Origin: Exiguobacterium sp. 9-2
GTDB taxonomy: Bacteria; Bacillota; Bacilli; Exiguobacteriales; Exiguobacteriaceae
Direction of reading: 5' to 3'
Assembly (NCBI RefSeq): GCF_036287235.1
Contig: NZ_CP142850.1
Coordinates: forward strand, 1,080,001-1,144,000
Length of the DNA: 64,000 nucleotides
This document shows, piece after piece, positions 54,269 through 62,323 of this stretch. Numbering within the stretch: the first letter of the stretch is position 1; every line of letters begins with the position of its first letter. Under the pieces are notes generated by a model. The model was not told where the DNA came from. It was given only the letters and a program-made list of their open reading frames with translations, and ran no database searches. A program made the translations under genes and the position numbers.

Positions 54269-54463
54269 TTAGGATAAGAGCGGTTCGTTTGAACCGTGAA
54301 TGGTGTAGTTTTGGACCGTCCGTGAATATTCTAAAAGTAGGACGTCGAGTTCATGGCTAAGTTGCAAAACACGCGGGGAGGTGAAGCTGGACTGGTCAGC
54401 TTGATGATATAATTCGCTACGTTTGGCTTCAATGGCTAACGTCAATAGTTGTTCTGTCGTCAT
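54269..54463 (-). CDS. Spo0E-like aspartyl-phosphate phosphatase family protein
   Basis: 64 residues. IEAKRSELYHQADQSS then SPRVLQLSHELDVLLLEYSR follows the Spo0E pattern in which SQELD is the active-site motif (SHELD here). In B. subtilis this family dephosphorylates Spo0A~P, and the member ynzD sits between yneF and ccdA, the same neighbourhood as here, though on the opposite strand. The target here is unknown. The ATG at 54463 follows AAGGGAGA. Confidence 0.72.
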   Translation of the reverse strand: MTTEQLLTLAIEAKRSELYHQADQSSFTSPRVLQLSHELDVLLLEYSRTVQNYTIHGSNEPLLS

Positions 54464-54683
54464 AGCGGTCTCCCTTACATTGGTGTCGTATCCATATTCT
54501 AGCAAGTCCATTTACTGGGTGCAACGAGATTTCAGTAAAATTGACGAAATGTAATTTTTTTGTAATTTTGGCGGACACGAATCTTTTGCAACTTTCTATG
54601 AGATAATAGGTGCTAAATGCAGAGGAGTTTGGCAAAATAGAGAAGGAACTTCTTCTATAGTAGTAAAGAAAGGGGATGCTCAT

Positions 54684-55382
54684 ATGGAGCTCTCATTGTG
54701 GTTAGCGTTCGGAGCCGGTTTGTTATCATTCGTCTCTCCGTGTACGTTGCCGCTGTATCCTGTATTTCTCTCCTATATTACAGGAGTGTCGGTCACGGAT
54801 TTGAAGGAACGAGGGGTACGGGAAAGGCGATCCCTGTTTCACACGTTAGCTTTCCTCGTTGGATTTGCGATGGTCTTCGCTGTGCTCGGACTCTCGACAT
54901 CCTTGTTCGCAGATGTCTTTATCACATATCGGGATACGTTACGGATGGTCGGGGCACTCGTCATCTTCGTGTTCGGTGTCGTTCTCGTCGGGTTATGGCA
55001 ACCGACATTCTTGATGCGTGAAAAGAAACTGAATCTTGGGGAACGAAAAGGGGGATACGTCGGAACGGTACTCGTCGGAATCGGTTTTGCGGCTGGTTGG
55101 ACACCATGTACAGGTCCGATTCTCGCAGGAGTCATCGGATTAGCTGCGACCAATCCGAGCCAAGGTATGTTCTACATGCTCGCGTACGTCCTTGGGTTCT
55201 CGATTCCTTTCTTATTAATGGCATTTTTCGTAGGTCGTTCGCGTCTGTTCGTGCAGTATAGTCTGAAATTAACGAAATTCGGTGGAGCTTTGATGATGGT
55301 CTTCGGTGTCATGCTGTATTTTGACGGTCTCAGTAAATTCGCGGCATGGATGAGTGACATCGTCGGATTCACAGGATTTTAA
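54684..55382 (+). CDS. ccdA: Cytochrome c biogenesis thiol-disulphide membrane protein CcdA
   Basis: 232-residue six-helix protein carrying reducing power across the membrane for cytochrome c maturation. The two redox-active cysteines are in FVSPCTLPLYP and GWTPCTGPIL. Start after AAAGGGG. Followed after 16 bases by ccdC. Confidence 0.95.
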   Translation: MELSLWLAFGAGLLSFVSPCTLPLYPVFLSYITGVSVTDLKERGVRERRSLFHTLAFLVGFAMVFAVLGLSTSLFADVFITYRDTLRMVGALVIFVFGVVLVGLWQPTFLMREKKLNLGERKGGYVGTVLVGIGFAAGWTPCTGPILAGVIGLAATNPSQGMFYMLAYVLGFSIPFLLMAFFVGRSRLFVQYSLKLTKFGGALMMVFGVMLYFDGLSKFAAWMSDIVGFTGF

Positions 55383-55398
55383 TCAAGGAAGTGATCGG

Positions 55399-55878
55399 AT
55401 GATTTGGATATCAACTGGGGTAGCGCTCGTCATGGGTTTGCTGATCAGCTTTATTCGCGTGAAGGCATCAGCAAAACCGACGAACGCTAAAAAAATCTTG
55501 ATCCCACCGTTTGCGATGTCAACGGGAATGCTACAGTTTTTATACCCAGCTTCCCGTCTGACATGGACGGAGGTTGCAGAAGCATTGCTCATTGGAGCCA
55601 TCTTCAGTATCTTTTTGATCAAGACATCCAATTTTTATGAAGCGGAAGGGCAGATTTATCTGCAACGTTCGAAAGCGTTTTTCATCGTCTTATTCGGCAT
55701 CTTATTCATTCGGACGATTGCGAAATTCTTTATCGGAGGGCAAATCGACATCTTCGAGACGGGTGGGATCTTTTATCTCGTCGCCTTCGGTATGATTGCC
55801 CCGTGGCGCTTCGCGATGTATCTCAAATACAAAAAGGTGAAATCGGGCACCGTGTCTGTAGCACATTTACCCCAATAA
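55399..55878 (+). CDS. ccdC: CcdC (YneJ) membrane protein
   Basis: 159 residues with four to five helices. RVKASAKPTNAKKILIPPFAMSTGMLQFLYP and SNFYEAEGQIYLQRSKAFF are conserved in CcdC/YneJ, encoded near ccdA in Bacillales; exact role unclear and dispensable in B. subtilis. Start after AAGGAAG. B. subtilis has yneI between ccdA and ccdC; it is absent here. Confidence 0.9.
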   Translation: MIWISTGVALVMGLLISFIRVKASAKPTNAKKILIPPFAMSTGMLQFLYPASRLTWTEVAEALLIGAIFSIFLIKTSNFYEAEGQIYLQRSKAFFIVLFGILFIRTIAKFFIGGQIDIFETGGIFYLVAFGMIAPWRFAMYLKYKKVKSGTVSVAHLPQ

Positions 55879-55913
55879 AAAACCGCTGAAGGTGACTTCG
55901 GCGGTTTTTTCGT
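55877..55913. terminator. Terminator between ccdC and yneK
   Basis: AAAAAACCGCTGAAG / CTTCGGCGGTTTTTT stem; works in both directions. Confidence 0.9.
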
Positions 55914-55920
55914 GCATCCT

Positions 55921-56346
55921 TCAATTTTGGAAATATAATGCGTAGTCTCGCCAGTCGATGGCGTGCTCCGTCAAAGCTTTTTTCAAGAATTTATGATCGC
56001 GTTTCGGCGTCGCAGAAATATACCCTTTGACTACCAGTTCAGATGTCATCTCTGTCGCCCGTTCCTCGAGTGCGAACTGTCCGATCCGCCCGGCAATCTT
56101 GCGGCGTGCGACATCACGAAATGCCGATGGGACCGGCATGACGAGAGCGTTCAATAACTCCATCGTCTCATCCGTCCAAAGGTGTCGTGTCTTGTCGATG
56201 TACTCATCTTCCCAGTCCATCATCGATTTACCGTCTTCTTTCGGCAACTTCTTGAGGAACTTCCGGAACATGAAAAACCCGCCGATTGCCATGAGTGTAA
56301 TCATGATAAAGCCCCAGAGCAGAATCCCGTTCATGAACCATTCCAT
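55921..56346 (-). CDS. yneK: DUF2621 membrane protein YneK
   Basis: 141 residues: one N-terminal helix (ILLWGFIMITLMAIGGFFMF), then KKLPKEDGKSMMDWEDEYIDKTRHLW and FRDVARRKIAGRIGQFALEERATEMT, the DUF2621 pattern. Conserved next to ccdC in Bacillales; function unknown. The start follows AAGGGGGATGAG. Confidence 0.9.
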   Translation of the reverse strand: MEWFMNGILLWGFIMITLMAIGGFFMFRKFLKKLPKEDGKSMMDWEDEYIDKTRHLWTDETMELLNALVMPVPSAFRDVARRKIAGRIGQFALEERATEMTSELVVKGYISATPKRDHKFLKKALTEHAIDWRDYALYFQN

Positions 56347-56437
56347 GCGCGACTCATCCCCCTTTCACATCAAATATAGATTAGCATAAATCAGGTGGAC
56401 GTGCTATGATGAATGACGGAGAAAGTGAGGCGAAAAA

Positions 56438-56761
56438 ATGCTGCAACCATACGTACAATTGGACGAGACCGGACAGCCCCGTAAAGGTGTCTTACCTGAA
56501 ACAGCGGACGGTCGGATCGTTGAATTCTATTATGATACAAAGGGTGAGGAGATTACAGTCATCTTCGTCACCGTTCCGGCAGAAGATGCGAGCCGGAAGC
56601 GTGCGTTTACGGTCGGGAAAACGTTCAAGACGGTCTCGACACTCGAAGACTTCACATTACTTCACTATGAATGGGCAAATGACCAGATTTTTGCGACACT
56701 CGAGATGTTCGCGGATGGGTCGAAACGTCAAATCGACGCTTCGAGATTGCTCGACTATTAA
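56438..56761 (+). CDS. Hypothetical protein
   Basis: 107-residue soluble protein, mostly predicted beta strand (GRIVEFYYDTKGEEITVIFVTVP; TVGKTFKTVSTLEDFTLLHYEW). No family recognised. Start at 56438 after AGTGAGGCG; own terminator follows. Confidence 0.6.
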   Translation: MLQPYVQLDETGQPRKGVLPETADGRIVEFYYDTKGEEITVIFVTVPAEDASRKRAFTVGKTFKTVSTLEDFTLLHYEWANDQIFATLEMFADGSKRQIDASRLLDY

Positions 56762-56801
56762 AAAAGAAGGAGATGCGGATTGCCGCGTCTCCTTCTTTTG
56801 A
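56762..56801. terminator. Bidirectional terminator
   Basis: AAGAAGGAGATGCGG / CCGCGTCTCCTTCTT stem followed by TTG. Confidence 0.88.
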
Positions 56802-56804
56802 TAT

Positions 56805-58109
56805 TTAAGAAATATGAAGTCGGATGACCTCGTCATGAAGGTCAACCTGTCCACCGATCGGGAACGTAAACAAAGGACTCGTATGTCCAAAATCGACATT
56901 CGCAAGGACCGGGATCTGTTTTAGTGATGGGTAAAGTGAGATCAAGTAGCGCAGATGTTCTTCCGTCATCTTCGTCGCGAGTTGGAACCGCCCGAAGACG
57001 ATCCCACGAATTGTCTCGGCGCCTGGTTGCGCCATCAAAGAGGCGAAATCACGGGCGAACGTCGCTGGGTGGACTTCGTAATCGTCTTCAAGGAACAAGA
57101 TTGTATCCCGCAAATCAGGGAAGTGCGACGTGCCTTGAAGGAGGTTCAAGGTGCAAAGATTTCCACCGATCAGACGACCGCTCGCTTGTCCCGGAGATAA
57201 GAGTATCGGTCCTTTGTTCGGTAACGTGATGACATGTCCGCGATCCGAATCCCGCCAATGAATCGACGGCTTGATTGTAACCGGGTCCGTTCCGAATAAG
57301 ACTTGTTTGAAATAATCAATCGTATAGGCGTCACGATCACGGAAAGCCCGTAACATTGGTCCAGAGTATGTCACTAAACCTGTATTCGTCAAAATGGCGT
57401 GACTGAGCGCCGTGATATCAGAGAAGCCACAAAGAATCTTCGGATGCGTCCGAATCAGTTCATAATCAAGTAAATCGACGAGTTCATTCGTACTGAACCC
57501 ACCACGAACGCAAAGGATCGCATCGACGTTCGGATCAGCAAACGCGGCGTGGAGGTCTGCAACGCGTAACTCGGGATCGCTGGAGCCGAACGGATTGACA
57601 GCACGCGCATGTTGACTGATTGAGACGCGTAATCCGAATGATTCGAGTGTCTCGATTGCACCGTCGATGATCTTCAGCTCGACTGTCGAGAGGCTCGAAG
57701 CGGGGGCGACTAAGCGGATATGTGAACCATCTGTCAGCTTCTTCGGTGTTAGGGTTGGAAGATGAGCAGCAATGATTTCCAAACGGTTACCGAATGGATC
57801 CGCTGTAAAGAAACGACGGCGCGGAGCAAGTCGTGTATCATGCTCAACTGGATAACCGGCGGCTTGCAAGCGAGCACTCATTGCTTCAAATGTAGCGACG
57901 GTCAATCCAGGATGTGCTTTTTTAGCAGGAGAGAATGGCTCCTCGATGCCGAGGTGAAGCGCTGTACCGTGGTCTTTGAACCAGACACCACCACTTTTTT
58001 GAACACCAGCAGGTTTATCGACTTCCTTCATATGTAAAAGCCCGGCATAAAATGCACGGGCGCGATCTTCTTCGTTTTTCGGCATAGCGAGTTGGACATG
58101 ATCTAACAT
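56805..58109 (-). CDS. Fusion: VOC (glyoxalase-like) domain + LD-carboxypeptidase (S66)
   Basis: 434 residues. Residues 1-118 form a VOC domain (LDHVQLAMPKNEEDRARAFYAG, TALHLGIEE, DPFGNRLEIIAAH) with His/His/Glu positions for a metal. Residues 125-434 are an S66 peptidase: VAPASS start, VRGGFSTNELVDLLDY, the nucleophile Ser in GFSDITAL, Glu in LFLEDDYE, and His in DFGHTSPLF. S66 enzymes remove D-Ala from wall tetrapeptides or detoxify microcin-like adenylates (MccF). No stop or frame change separates the two parts. Start after AAGGAAGTG; the TPR-like gene lies 26 bases upstream, so co-transcription is likely. Confidence 0.88.
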   Translation of the reverse strand: MLDHVQLAMPKNEEDRARAFYAGLLHMKEVDKPAGVQKSGGVWFKDHGTALHLGIEEPFSPAKKAHPGLTVATFEAMSARLQAAGYPVEHDTRLAPRRRFFTADPFGNRLEIIAAHLPTLTPKKLTDGSHIRLVAPASSLSTVELKIIDGAIETLESFGLRVSISQHARAVNPFGSSDPELRVADLHAAFADPNVDAILCVRGGFSTNELVDLLDYELIRTHPKILCGFSDITALSHAILTNTGLVTYSGPMLRAFRDRDAYTIDYFKQVLFGTDPVTIKPSIHWRDSDRGHVITLPNKGPILLSPGQASGRLIGGNLCTLNLLQGTSHFPDLRDTILFLEDDYEVHPATFARDFASLMAQPGAETIRGIVFGRFQLATKMTEEHLRYLISLYPSLKQIPVLANVDFGHTSPLFTFPIGGQVDLHDEVIRLHIS

Positions 58110-58135
58110 GAAGACACTTCCTTTACGAATAAGAT

Positions 58136-59149
58136 TTAAGCAACGAACTGGGTGATCCGTTTCAGTTCACGCTCGACAAGGTTCAAGTAGAAGACACCTT
58201 CGATCCGACGATCAAGAGATTGAGCGATCTCATATAGGTTCGTCCGGAGCGCTGCGAGATACGATGCTTCCTCACCAAGGGATTGTCGATGGGCAAATGC
58301 ATAGTGAGCGAGTAGGAACTGGAGATATCCACGATCGGTTAAGAATGGAATCAATTGTTTTTTCTCTTCCATCAACCAGGTATAGTTTGTGTCGTAATAC
58401 ATCTTCGCATATAAATGATAGGGCTCATCGCCACCGGTAAAGAGTGTTTCGCCACGTTTGACTTCTTCAATCAATCGTTCGCTCCAATCAAAACGTTCTT
58501 TTTTGCGACTGAGGAATAATGGCAGGATGTATGGATGAGCCTGATCTGGCATCCGTGAACAACCGCGTTCATGTCGTAGTGCCGCATAAAGAAGTAAGGC
58601 GCGATCTTCGAATCCACGTTCGATTGCATACGTCATCCGGCTGAAGGCTTCACAGGATGGGCAATCACTGAGTTCGTCGCTTGGCGCGTCGACCCATTCC
58701 GATAAATAGTGATCGGCTTGCTCCTCGTCACCAAGCTTGCTGTAAACCATGAAGCTAATATAGTCGCGTGTGCGCGCGAATCCATGCGCGTCACAAAAAT
58801 CGATGAAGCGGTCAAGATCTTCTTCGAGAAGCGATACCGTCACGTCTTCTTGTTCTGCCATATAGATCAAATAGGACTTATAGTTCCAGTACAAATCAAG
58901 TTCTTGTTTTGGAGTCAGTGTCATCTCGTCTTTTCGGATCCATTCCATTAAGAGTGTGAAGGACACGAGAAATGACCGGAAGTGTCCTAGGTCAAATTGA
59001 TTTTGTGAAAACGTCCATAAGGAGAGGAAGCGGAGTGAATCATCAGCTGTTTCCTCAAAGATGGCCCATAAGGCCTCACCGCGTGTAACGGAGGGTTCTT
59101 CTTCCTTTAAGCGAAGATATAAAAGATGGAGTTCTTCTTGAGGGTTCAT
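58136..59149 (-). CDS. Helical-repeat hypothetical protein
   Basis: 337-residue soluble protein, rich in Leu/Tyr/Glu, predicted all helix, with TPR-like spacing (ELDLYWNYKSYLIYMAEQED; YISFMVYSKLGDEEQADHYLSEW). CxxC in LSDCPSCEAF is notable. No family recognised. The open frame extends to 59245, but GGAGGGG precedes the ATG at 59149. Probably in an operon with the VOC/LD-carboxypeptidase gene. Confidence 0.65.
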   Translation of the reverse strand: MNPQEELHLLYLRLKEEEPSVTRGEALWAIFEETADDSLRFLSLWTFSQNQFDLGHFRSFLVSFTLLMEWIRKDEMTLTPKQELDLYWNYKSYLIYMAEQEDVTVSLLEEDLDRFIDFCDAHGFARTRDYISFMVYSKLGDEEQADHYLSEWVDAPSDELSDCPSCEAFSRMTYAIERGFEDRALLLYAALRHERGCSRMPDQAHPYILPLFLSRKKERFDWSERLIEEVKRGETLFTGGDEPYHLYAKMYYDTNYTWLMEEKKQLIPFLTDRGYLQFLLAHYAFAHRQSLGEEASYLAALRTNLYEIAQSLDRRIEGVFYLNLVERELKRITQFVA

Positions 59150-59223
59150 CTGTACCCCTCCTTTCTTATATAAGTATACCACGAGCGTTTTAAGAAATCG
59201 CAATTGAGCGAGGACGGAATAAA

Positions 59224-59263
59224 AAAAGATTCCGAACCCGCTCAATTGCGGTTCGGAATCATT
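59224..59263 (-). terminator. Terminator overlapping the end of the Rrf2 gene
   Basis: GATTCCGAACC / GGTTCGGAATC stem followed on the minus strand by TTTTTTT. Confidence 0.92.
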
Positions 59264-59682
59264 TCAAGTATTTGGGGATGAGTATTAGCTGTCGGATGTA
59301 GCAAATCATGTACTGTGTAACTATTGAGTACTTGATGGAACGCCGCAATGGCATCATCGAAAGCATCACGTGCCGGATTAAGCGAAGGGACCTCGTGAAT
59401 GCCTTCTTGCGGATCGAGAAAATGAACGGTTGGTTCAAACAGTTGTACGACGTCACCGATATGAATTGCATCCGGAGGACCTGCTAAGCGGAAACCACCT
59501 CCACGACCACGGACAGAATCAATTAGACCACTCTGTCCTAAACGATAGACTACTTTCATCAAATGATTCTTAGAAATGTCGTAACAATCCGCTACTTCCT
59601 GGATTCGGACTAAACGATCGGGATTGGCTGCTGCGAACAGCAGGGACCGAATCGCGTAATCCGTATAACGTGTCATGCGCAT
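59242..59682 (-). CDS. Rrf2-family regulator, NsrR-like but lacking cluster cysteines
   Basis: 146 residues. RYTDYAIRSLLFAAANPDRLVRIQEVADCYDISKNHLMKVVYRLGQSG is the Rrf2 winged helix, and GLIDSVRGRGGGFRLA is the wing as in NsrR. The region that carries three Fe-S cysteines in NsrR reads VHFLDPQEGIHEVPSLNPARDAFDDAIAAF here, with none; the only Cys is in the HTH. It probably senses nothing through a cluster, or works as an apo-regulator. ATG choice: 59682, seven bases from TAGGTG. Divergent from the flavohaemoglobin-like gene. Confidence 0.85.
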   Translation of the reverse strand: MRMTRYTDYAIRSLLFAAANPDRLVRIQEVADCYDISKNHLMKVVYRLGQSGLIDSVRGRGGGFRLAGPPDAIHIGDVVQLFEPTVHFLDPQEGIHEVPSLNPARDAFDDAIAAFHQVLNSYTVHDLLHPTANTHPQILEMIPNRN

Positions 59683-59752
59683 TTTCATCACCTACTTAAC
59701 ACACATACTAGGGGGGGACGCAAGCATTTACAACTTTCAATGTGCAAAAAAT

Positions 59753-59798
59753 AAGATGCATTTTAGAGATTGTTTTTGAGAGTGGATTCACGCATAAT
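59753..59798 (+). promoter_or_regulatory. NsrR-like half-site and promoter of the flavohaemoglobin-like gene
   Basis: AAGATGCATTT (59753-59763) matches 10 of 11 positions of the E. coli NsrR half-site AAGATGCYTTT; it lies just before TTGTTT (59770-59775), 17 bases, CATAAT (59793-59798). Confidence 0.45.
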
Positions 59799-59822
59799 GG
59801 ATGGTGAAAGGTAGGTTAAATT

Positions 59823-60620
59823 ATGCATTTCGATCAGGCATTACACCTTTTGCAACAGCTCGGTCCATCGATGGAGCAAAAGGGATTGCGGATCGCGACG
59901 CGCTTCTATGACTCGCTCGAGGCGACGTACGAAGAAGAATTGCGCGCGCTTCGAGAAGCGGGAGCTCAGGACGGAACTCGGGCACTGCGGATTTTACGCC
60001 TGAGTCAATTATTGAATCAGATTACAAACCAGCATGAATCGAGTGAACTGTTTAAATTGATTTTACTGAATGAAATCGATCAAACGAAATCGTTTCTGTT
60101 GACGTACCCGGATATTATCAGTCGTGAAATTCTTCAAGCTATTCAAATCGAATATGACCTTAAAGAAAATGCACCTTTACTTCAAGCATGGGCAATTGTT
60201 CACCATCAACTCGTCGATACATGTCGGCATTTTTGTAAATACCGCCGTGCTGAAAATTGGCGGCAACAAGATATCTTATTGATCGCAGAAGAACATCATC
60301 TAGGAGCCGTCATTGATGAAGCCCGGCATGCGCTTCTAAGTGGTCGAAAAACGACCTTATTGCATGTATCAGCTGAGGAATTGGCAGAACGAATGTTAGC
60401 AAATGTCCTCTCCTTGACGACGAAAGGTATGATCGTCCACCACATTCGTCAAGAAGGATGGGAACAGCAGATGCACGAATTCCTGAAGATGATCACAGCG
60501 AATGATCCGATCGTCTTCGTCAGTGGATCGACGAACTTCATTGCAGACATTCAGCAACGACTCGATCCGCTACCGGTCCTGTTCGGTCCGTTCGTAGCGG
60601 CAAATCAATTACCTTCTTAA
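59823..60620 (+). CDS. Degenerate flavohaemoglobin-like protein
   Basis: 265 residues. By eye it aligns along the length of Hmp (about 400): LGPSMEQKGLRIATRFYDSL with the globin A/B helices; QTKSFLLTYPDIISREILQAI...LLQAWAIVHHQLVDT with the F-H helices; ENWRQQDILLIAEEHHLGAVI with the start of the reductase domain; TTLLHVSAEELAERML with the NAD site; IVFVSGSTNFIADIQQRL and VLFGPF with the end. The haem-binding His appears replaced (QTKSF for KHTSF), the FAD motif RxYS is missing and about 130 residues are lost. Enzyme activity is unlikely; a sensor or binding role is possible. Start after AAAGGTAGG. Confidence 0.6.
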   Translation: MHFDQALHLLQQLGPSMEQKGLRIATRFYDSLEATYEEELRALREAGAQDGTRALRILRLSQLLNQITNQHESSELFKLILLNEIDQTKSFLLTYPDIISREILQAIQIEYDLKENAPLLQAWAIVHHQLVDTCRHFCKYRRAENWRQQDILLIAEEHHLGAVIDEARHALLSGRKTTLLHVSAEELAERMLANVLSLTTKGMIVHHIRQEGWEQQMHEFLKMITANDPIVFVSGSTNFIADIQQRLDPLPVLFGPFVAANQLPS

Positions 60621-60621
60621 C

Positions 60622-60678
60622 GAGAAAAGCGACGTGACATGTTCTGACAGAAGTCGGAGCATGACACATCGCTTTTTT
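60622..60678. terminator. Bidirectional terminator
   Basis: AAAAGCGACGTGACATGTTC / GAGCATGACACATCGCTTTT imperfect stem followed by TTAG. Confidence 0.85.
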
Positions 60679-61921
60679 AGGCTGATTTCGTTAAACGTTT
60701 CGCTCGTTGAATCGAACGATCGAGTGCGAGATAGACCCCACCTGAGACACAACAGAGCAGTCCGACGAATCCGAGCGCAAAATCACCTTTTCCGGTATCA
60801 AGGAATAAGGATCCGAGAAGCGGTGCGGTGACGCCACCGATCAACCACTGAAGACTCGCAGCACCGTTGTATGTTCCGCGGAGATGTTCCGGGGCGATTA
60901 AGGCGATGAATGTCATCTGCACAGGGGACATGATCATCTCACCGAGCGTATAGAATGCATAAATCGCAAGCAATACTGTCACGAGAACAACATAACTCGT
61001 TCCGAGTGAGAACAGGTAAGACGGCACGAATGCGAGGAAAATCATGCCGATTCCGAAGATCGAGGCACCGAGTAACATGACTTTTCCGAATGCCTTCCCT
61101 GACAAGCGAGCAGCAATCGGGAACTGGAATAAGACGACCATGATTCCGTTGAGTGCCATCAAGTAAGGAAACGGATTTTGTTTCGTCGGTAACCCCGGTA
61201 GTGCTTCTTTCAAGAAGACCGGTAACATACTCTCGACGAGGGCAAATCCCATCGAAATGAAGACACCCGCACCGATAAAGATTAAAAAGACGTGATCCTT
61301 CCGCAATACAGTGAGCGGTGATACTTTGACTTCGTCCGTCTTTTCGATATACTCCGGTTTCGTTTCTTCGATGAAGAAGTAGAGAACGAGTCCATACAGG
61401 AAAAAGACGAAGGCAGCGGAGTAGAAGATGAGCGAACGGTCAACAAACAGGACAGCACTTCCGAGAAGTGGACCGAACGCTGCGCCGACATTATGTCCCA
61501 TCCGCAGCAGACCGAACGATTCATTCAGGCGTTCTGGTGGTGTGACGTCAGCGACCATCGCGCTTGCTGCCGGATGGAACAGTGAACTCGATAAACCGAG
61601 CAACGCGTTCAAAGCGAGCAGCGGTCCGAATGAATCGGCGAACGAGAAACCGATTAGCGCGATGACGTCACCGATGATCGAGAGAACCATCAGTGGTTTT
61701 CGACCGAATTTATCAGCGAAGTGACCACCGAGAACGGCGCCGACGAGTGACATGATCGGTCCAGTCGCCATGATGACGCCGACCAAAAAGTAAGAATCGA
61801 GTCGATCCGCGTAATAGAGAACTAAAAATGGTGCAATCATGAACATCATGATCCCGGTGATCGTTTCCCCGACGAACCGGATCCAGATGTTGCGATCAAG
61901 CTGTTTGAGTGCGTTAAACAT
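60677..61921 (-). CDS. MFS multidrug-type transporter
   Basis: 414 residues with 12 membrane segments. Motif A occurs as GGHFADKFGRKPLMVLS, and motif C-like glycines are seen in LLRMGHNVGAAFGPLLGSA, typical of DHA1 drug exporters (YttB/MdtH-like). Start after AAGGGG. Its 5' leader holds two short ribosome-bound peptides and a terminator-like hairpin, suggesting induction by attenuation. Confidence 0.88.
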   Translation of the reverse strand: MFNALKQLDRNIWIRFVGETITGIMMFMIAPFLVLYYADRLDSYFLVGVIMATGPIMSLVGAVLGGHFADKFGRKPLMVLSIIGDVIALIGFSFADSFGPLLALNALLGLSSSLFHPAASAMVADVTPPERLNESFGLLRMGHNVGAAFGPLLGSAVLFVDRSLIFYSAAFVFFLYGLVLYFFIEETKPEYIEKTDEVKVSPLTVLRKDHVFLIFIGAGVFISMGFALVESMLPVFLKEALPGLPTKQNPFPYLMALNGIMVVLFQFPIAARLSGKAFGKVMLLGASIFGIGMIFLAFVPSYLFSLGTSYVVLVTVLLAIYAFYTLGEMIMSPVQMTFIALIAPEHLRGTYNGAASLQWLIGGVTAPLLGSLFLDTGKGDFALGFVGLLCCVSGGVYLALDRSIQRAKRLTKSA

Positions 61922-61946
61922 AGTGAAAACCCCTTATATTCCGTTT

Positions 61947-62027
61947 TTAGACAATAGAAAAGACGGATACGCACAAATATGGGCATACCCGTCCAAATAT
62001 AAGAGGGCAGCATGTACGTATACGCAT
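61947..62027 (-). CDS. Leader peptide 2 upstream of the MFS gene
   Basis: 26 codons (MRIRTCCPLIFGRVCPYLCV start), Cys-rich, ribosome site AGCAGGG. Its last codons run through the hairpin at 61962-61993, so ribosome position would decide whether that hairpin forms. Confidence 0.45.
   Translation of the reverse strand: MRIRTCCPLIFGRVCPYLCVSVFSIV
61962..61993 (-). promoter_or_regulatory. Attenuator-like hairpin in the MFS leader
   Basis: Minus strand GACGGGTATGC / GCGTATCCGTC (11 pairs, two G-T) with loop CCATATTTGT, followed by TTTTCT. Another hairpin, TGTGCGTAT / ATACGTACA, precedes it at 62014-62035. Confidence 0.55.
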
Positions 62028-62051
62028 ACGCACACCCTGCTTAATTAAAAA

Positions 62052-62129
62052 TTAAACGATAGGGTGACGTACAGTTGTAGCCGATACAAAGACAGTGTGG
62101 ACAGATGTCCGGGCTTGATGGAATACCAT
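62052..62129 (-). CDS. Leader peptide 1 upstream of the MFS gene
   Basis: 25 codons, MVFHQARTSVHTVFVSATTV start, with a near-perfect ribosome site (AGAAGGAGG) 7-8 bases before ATG. Too short for a normal protein; position suggests a regulatory leader peptide. Confidence 0.5.
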   Translation of the reverse strand: MVFHQARTSVHTVFVSATTVRHPIV

Positions 62130-62323
62130 TGTACGTCTCCTCCTTCTGTAATAGTGAACTTCCTAGTCATCGTAAAGAAGATAGTGATGAATTGTCAACT
62201 TTAAATCTGAAAATTAAGTCAATGAAGTGAAATGGACGAGACCTTGAAAATTCGGTATGATAGACTAGTTGCGAAAAAGATTGATCGGACTTTTGAATAT
62301 ATCGGTGAAAGGAACTACCATAC

